Positions 59,200 through 64,000 of a stretch of DNA of 64,000 nt are shown here, in pieces; positions within the stretch are counted from its first letter, which is position 1, and the number at the start of each line of letters is the position of its first letter. The DNA comes from Boswellia sacra (taxonomy: Eukaryota > Streptophyta > Magnoliopsida > Sapindales > Burseraceae). The notes under the pieces are model-generated. The model was not told the DNA's origin. It made no database searches and saw nothing but the letters and a program-made list of their open reading frames with translations. The stretch is taken from assembly GCA_013180625.2 (NCBI GenBank), contig SNVD02012212.1, forward strand, positions 62,001 through 126,000. Direction: 5' to 3'. The translations under genes were made by a program, and so were the position numbers.

Positions 59200-60220
59200 T
59201 GTCTAGCTAGTGTCAGGTCTAAGAAAAACTCTATTTGAAATATAACAAGCAATGCTTATAGCTTCAGCCCATAGCCTTTTGGTCAATTTTTTGCTATTGA
59301 GCATCATTCTAGCCATCTCTTGAAAAGTTCTATTCTTCTTTTCCACAATGCCATTCTGTTCAGGGGTTTTTGGGGCTGAAAATTCATGATCAATGCCATG
59401 ATATTTGCATAAGTCAGCATAGCTAACATTCTCAAATTCCTTGCCATGATCACTTCTTATTCTCACAATCATGCCAATGTTCCTGTTTTACTCATTTTCA
59501 AGCTTAACACAAAGACTCCTGAAAGCTTCAAAAGTGTCAGTTTTTTCTTTGATGAAATCAACCCAAGTATATGTAGAAAAATCATCCGTACAAACAGATA
59601 TGTATCTCTTACCTATAATGCTTTCAATTTGCATAGGACCCATAAGATCCATGTGAAGTAAATCAAATATTTTGGATGTGCTAAGATGTGGATTTGACTT
59701 GTGTGAACTTCTAATTTGTTTTCCCATTGGACATGGTCCACAGATTTCATTAACTTTGTCATCAAGTTTAGGAACTCCTTTTACAGTACCTAACTTAGTT
59801 AATTTAATCAAGTCTTTGTAATTTAAGTGTCCTAGTTTTTGATGCCACAATTTAAAATTCGAAAGCCTAGCATGAAATGCACTTTTTACCAAATAACAAT
59901 TATCTGAAAATCTATTACCTTCTCGAATGCATTTATCAAAATTATCTAAGACCATGCATTTGTATTGTGTGAAATTAACAATATACTTGTCATCACAAAT
60001 CTGACTAATATTAATAAGATTAGCTTTCAAACCTTCAACCAGCAAAACATTTTGAAAATTAGGGGGGCCTTTGACATTCAAAGTGTTTACCAATGATCTT
60101 ACTCTTTGCTCCATCTCTATAGGTGACATTACCATCCCTGCATGCTTTAAAATCTATTAGAAACTGTTTATTTTCAGTCATATGCCTGGAACAACCACTG
60201 TCAAAATATCACAAATCGTT
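59200..60220 (-). pseudogene. Copia protease, GAG-pre-integrase and integrase
   Basis: The aspartic protease begins near 60210 with FDSGCSRHMTEN. GAG-pre-integrase follows with FKLWHQKLGHLNYKDL (about 59860-59815) and CGPCPMGKQ. The integrase core (59690-59203) contains HMDLMGPMQ, a DDFSTYTWV block, RSDHGKEFEN and TPEQNGIVEKKNRTFQEMAR. A stop near 59488 separates the two halves of integrase. The catalytic acidic residues appear retained although the frame is broken. Confidence 0.87.
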
Positions 60221-60329
60221 AGATAATTGGCTAAGAACAGTAAGAGCAACATGACATACTGTCTTGTCTTTCTTAACCCACTGCTGTTGTGGTTTTTGTA
60301 ACAGTTTGAACTGTTTTCATCTTTTGCGC

Positions 60330-62016
60330 AAAAGATTCAACAGTTTAAAGCATCTAGGCCTAATATGTCCCTTTTTTCTATAAAAATAACAAGTAGGAAT
60401 GAATTTCTTTACCTTTTCAGGACTTGCTTTGAAAGAACTCAGAGGAGAGACAAATGTCTCACTGCTCTTGGAATCAGGGCTTGACTTTAAAGATTAAGTT
60501 TCGAATACTTACTTGATGTTGAGCCTTTAACAAAAACTGTTGTTGATGAAGATGTACTATTACCTTCTGTGTACCCTAATCTATGTTTGTTAGAGTTGTC
60601 TCTTCCAAGACTCAAGACCTGATCAAGTTTAGTAGCTCCAATTTTGAGTTAATTAACACACCTCTTGCTTTCAACCAATTCTGTTGTGATTTTCTCAATA
60701 TGCACTGTTTTATCTGTCAAAACAGTCTCCAGTTCTGAGATCTGTTTTTCAGCATAGGATTTTTCACATTCCAGCATCTCAATCTTCTTCTTCAGGATTT
60801 TGATTTCTTCCTTCTGATTCAGCCATTCACCATAGAGTGCATTGTATGTCTCTTGCAACTCTTCATAGTATTTAGGTCCATCTTCTTCATTAGAATGATC
60901 AACACTGGTTCTGTAATTTTTTGTTATGTCAGACATAACAGCTTTCCCTTTATCAGCTGCAGATGCAGTAAATGCAACAAAGTTGCTCATGAAATCTTGA
61001 TCTTCTGACTATGATTCTGATTCATCACTCCAAGTTGCTGTCAGTCTTTTATTCTTCTTCTTGAGATTAACACATTCAGATTGAATATGCCTATAAGCAG
61101 AACATTCATAACACTGAATTTGCCCTTTCTTTTCAAGTTGTTTTGACTTTTTCTTGTCATTCTCCTTGCTGAAATTTCTCAATTTTTCTTCGCTTGAGTT
61201 TGATGGCTTTCCTTGATTCTTTTTCCTGAAATTTCTTTTCATAAACTTGACATAATTTCTTTTTAGAAAAGTAATCTGTTTAGAATCAGTTTTATCAAGC
61301 TCATCACTACTTTAATCGTCAGATTTTTTAGTTTTCACATTGAATATAATGCTTTTACCTTTTTACTTCATAGTATTCTGATTAATTTCAAAGTTTTGGA
61401 GAATGCCAATCAGTTCATCAACCCTCATCTCATTAGTGTTTTTAACTTCTTCAATGGCTGAAATTTTAGGTTGAAATTTATCTGAAATAGACCTAATTAT
61501 CTTGCTAACAATTTCTGCATCAGTGAAAGTTTTGTCAAGCATGTATGCCGAATTTGTAATGTGACATATCTTAGAGTAAAACTCAGAAATTGACTCATCC
61601 TCATGCATTATCAGATTTTCAAATTGAGAATTTAATCTCATCAATTTAGATCTTTTAACAGATGCAGTACCTTCATGTTTTACCTCAAGTATGTCCCATG
61701 CTTCTTTGGCAACTTTGCACCTTGAAATCTGTCCGAAGTTGTTTAAGTCCACTGCAACAAAGATTGCATTAAGAGCCTTTGAATTCCAGTTGGAACGTCG
61801 GTATTCTTCATCAGTCCATTCCTCCTCTGGTTTGGCTTCAGAATCACCAAAAGCATTCACCTTCGCTGGTGGTGTCCATCCTTTAAGTACACTAGTTCAT
61901 GCCCTGTTATCAAGAGATTTAATATACATCATCATTCTTACCTTCCAATATAAATAATTACTATCATCAAGGATAGGTGGTTGTGTTTTGGATCCTCCAT
62001 TGCGAATAAACTCCAT
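60330..62016 (-). pseudogene. Copia gag (UBN2-type) with zinc knuckles and coiled coil
   Basis: The start is the ATG at 62016 (MEFIRNGGS), about 65 bases inside the 5' LTR. An early LDDSNYLYWKVRMMMYIKSL block is followed by a TGA (61897-61899). The frame then continues with VAKEAWDILEVKHEGT and ISEFYSKICHITNSA. A CCHC knuckle CYECSAYRHIQSEC lies near 61120-61080. A coiled coil spans about 60880-60660, and a second, altered knuckle (CYFYRKKGHIRPRC) is near 60390-60350. Several stops break the frame, but the architecture matches the plus-strand gag at 21202-22797. Confidence 0.85.
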
Positions 62017-62065
62017 TCTTCTAGATTAGCCTGATCATTTTCTTCACTTGTCTATCAATGGACCT

Positions 62066-62077
62066 GCTCTGATACCA
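62066..62077 (-). promoter_or_regulatory. Primer-binding site of the second Copia element
   Basis: The minus strand reads TGGTATCAGAGC two bases inside the 5' LTR, complementary to initiator tRNA-Met. Confidence 0.9.
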
Positions 62078-62079
62078 AT

Positions 62080-63363
62080 TGAGAGTTCTGGAAGTATGCA
62101 GTTATATAAAATAAAATAGTAAACTGTTAAGTAAATTGGCATTGGAGGATTTTTACGTGGTTCGGCTATAAAACATACATCCACGGACAGCTATAGAGCT
62201 ATAATTCACTAAGTTCTTGTTTGTATAATCTTTAGGACCTTTTACAATGCTGACTCACCCTCACACACTAACCTAATCTTTGTAAAACAAAATCTTTGCA
62301 AAGATCATAAACTCTAGGGACACTGCCCATTCTCTGTCGCAGATAACTTAACAGCACTCTGTTAAGTTATACATAACACACGATGTCTGATATTGAATTA
62401 CACAAACACTTAACCCGCAAGTTACCCCAAGTGTCTACTAACTCACACAGACTCAATCAACAACTCATGTATGATTTCTACGCTTGTACATGAATCAAAA
62501 GACTCAAAGAATCAAATTAAAGAAGCATCCCAATTTGTGTTGAAGCTCTTCTATCAATTTATGGAATGCCAAAATCAAGACTCTCTCAAAAACACAGCAA
62601 AATCAGCTAACGCGTTAATCTCTCTTCAACGTATATCACTGCCTAGTTATTACATGGTAAATATATTGTGAGAGGCCCTAGACGAAATCTCCTAGAAATC
62701 CTGTAAAAGATCTAATCAAAATCATATTATGATTAGGAGAAATAAAATAGGAAATGATATAATTAAACTCCTAAGGAATTATATTCTTGTTTTATCACAA
62801 GTTGATAAAAAATATAACATGTATATTGCATATGCATGTTGACACAAAATCTCATCACCAATCATTCTCGGTACAAGTGCTCGACAAACACCACTCGACA
62901 CTCGACACTCGAAACTTGGCACTCAACAAGTTTGACACAACAGACTCGACATGCGACACAATCGCGACACTCGACAAAAGCTTGACACTCGACAAAACCT
63001 TGACACTAGACGAAATCGAAACTCGACAAAGTCTCGACACTAGACGAAATCGAAACTCGACAAAGTCTCGACAACCATACTTGACACCAATAAACTTGAC
63101 ATGATCTACTCGACACATCTTGATATATCTCAACACAATCAACTCGACACATCTCGACATATCTTGATATATCTCGATATAATCAACTCGACATATCTCG
63201 ACACATCTCGACATATCTTGATATATCTCGACATAATCAACTCGACATATCTTGACACATCTTGACATATCTTGATACTTGACAAAACAACAACACGACA
63301 CTGGATACAAGCTCGACAACAACACTTGACAAATCTCGACACCAGCTCGACACACTGATACTA
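62080..63363 (-). repeat. 5' LTR of the second Copia element
   Basis: 1284 bp, partner of 50969-52328. It is shorter because of a deletion near 62780 and a different number of minisatellite subunits (array at about 62875-63350). Confidence 0.9.
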
Positions 63364-64000
63364 ATAATAGCGATACGAAGTTATGGTTAGTATGAATATA
63401 AAATTATGTTTTGTACTTATCATGCTATCATACTGATTGTTTTTATTATATTTATACTATACATTTTTATTTCAAATAATGGACATTTCGGCATAAAACT
63501 AGATATAAAGTTTATAGCTATTGATATATTAAATTCAATAATTATGAGTTGGTAATATCAATTTTTTTTTTTTTACTTTCAATCGTAACCATTAATTTTG
63601 GTGAGACCAATTGTCATAAATTTGTATTAATAAATTGTGTCAAAATTTTATGTTAAAAGATATTCTTTTGTTTTATACTATCTTTAAAAATTATACCATT
63701 TTAATTAGATGACTCATTTGATATTCTTATTAAGAAAGTTGCTTATAATAGAGCTCGATAAAGACTTTGATAAGTTGACCTTACTCTTGGATTGATGGAC
63801 TTTTTAAACTTTAGAAAGTTTCATGTAGTTTATGTTAACTATAAATAATGTATCAAAAAATATATAATTTATGATTTTTTTAGTTAATTTTTGAACTAAT
63901 AATTTTGTTCTAAATCTGACAGTTGGATTGTGTTCATTTAGATATATAATGAAATAAATATTAAAAGTAGATTATTTGATAAAAAATATTGTCTTTTAAA
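63364..64000. other. AT-rich DNA right of the second Copia element
   Basis: Flanking sequence with a T-rich run near 63563. No gene or repeat boundary was recognised. Confidence 0.5.

Larger units (their letters stand above)
50969..63363 (-). mobile_element. Decayed SIRE-like Copia retrotransposon with an extra ORF after pol
   Basis: LTRs at 50969-52328 and 62080-63363 (plus-strand starts TGTGAGTTCTAG and TGAGAGTTCTGG; shared end GACACACTGATACTA). On the minus strand the order is 5' LTR, initiator-Met primer site, gag, protease, integrase, RT, RNase H, an extra ORF region, several purine tracts, 3' LTR. Many stops and shifts break the coding frames. ATAGC abuts the left LTR (50964-50968) and recurs three bases beyond the right one (63367-63371), a possible aged target duplication. 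A solo LTR of another Copia family interrupts RNase H. The long LTRs, internal purine tracts and post-pol ORF fit the Sirevirus lineage. Confidence 0.9.

Noticed and set aside
62855..63355. Long minus-strand open frames rich in Cys, Arg, Val and Asp over the LTR ends (also 52095-52407)
   Set aside because: They are translations of the CTCGACA minisatellite in the LTRs. Every frame is repetitive and none has a domain.

Overview
The window is nuclear DNA of a flowering plant. It shows spliced plant genes with GT-AG introns, a TIFY/JAZ jasmonate repressor, a chloroplast FAX-type fatty-acid exporter, and Copia and Gypsy LTR retrotransposons primed by plant initiator-tRNA-Met. It looks like a eudicot, probably a rosid, but the species cannot be fixed from sequence alone. 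Five host genes occupy the two ends and part of the middle; most of the rest is nested transposable elements.

Layout. 1-3059 (-): most of a DUF1350-family gene whose 3' end lies outside the window. 5006-8395: a short, nearly intact Gypsy-type element with near-identical LTRs, coding only gag and protease. 8922-10933 (-): an AIP2-like RING-H2 E3 ubiquitin ligase, followed by a decayed duplicate of its last-exon end. 13384-14631 (-): an F-box gene with an intronless CDS and a 5'-UTR intron. 18932-39195: a large non-coding LTR element on the minus strand, built of several unrelated tandem arrays, fold-back elements and a hAT-like element. Its left LTR is split by a 7.5-kb Copia element (19241-26714), and near its right LTR it carries a spliced fragment of a TIFY/JAZ gene. 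39555-41573 (+): a FAX2-like exporter. 43842-46346 (-): a TIFY3/JAZ11-12-like gene, the apparent parent family of the captured fragment, with a possible frame break before its TIFY motif. 48681-49332: a hAT-like MITE with a perfect 8-bp target duplication. 50969-63363 (-): a decayed SIRE-like Copia element with an extra ORF region after pol, interrupted by a solo LTR (55750-57580) of the same family as the 19241-26714 element.

How the genes relate. They do not form a pathway, but from memory of Arabidopsis JAZ12 lies beside AIP2 (At5g20900/At5g20910), and JAZ11, FAX2 and the DUF1350 gene lie close together (At3g43440, At3g43520, At3g43540). This window appears to hold both gene sets in one block, which supports the assignments and suggests an ancestral arrangement expanded here by retrotransposons. 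AIP2 and JAZ proteins act in ABA and jasmonate signalling; FAX2 and DUF1350 proteins are plastid-associated.

The most notable observation is a processed TIFY/JAZ fragment inside the non-coding LTR element, about 7 kb from the resident TIFY gene and in the same orientation. All intron-exon joins and domain calls were read by eye; no alignment or database search was run.
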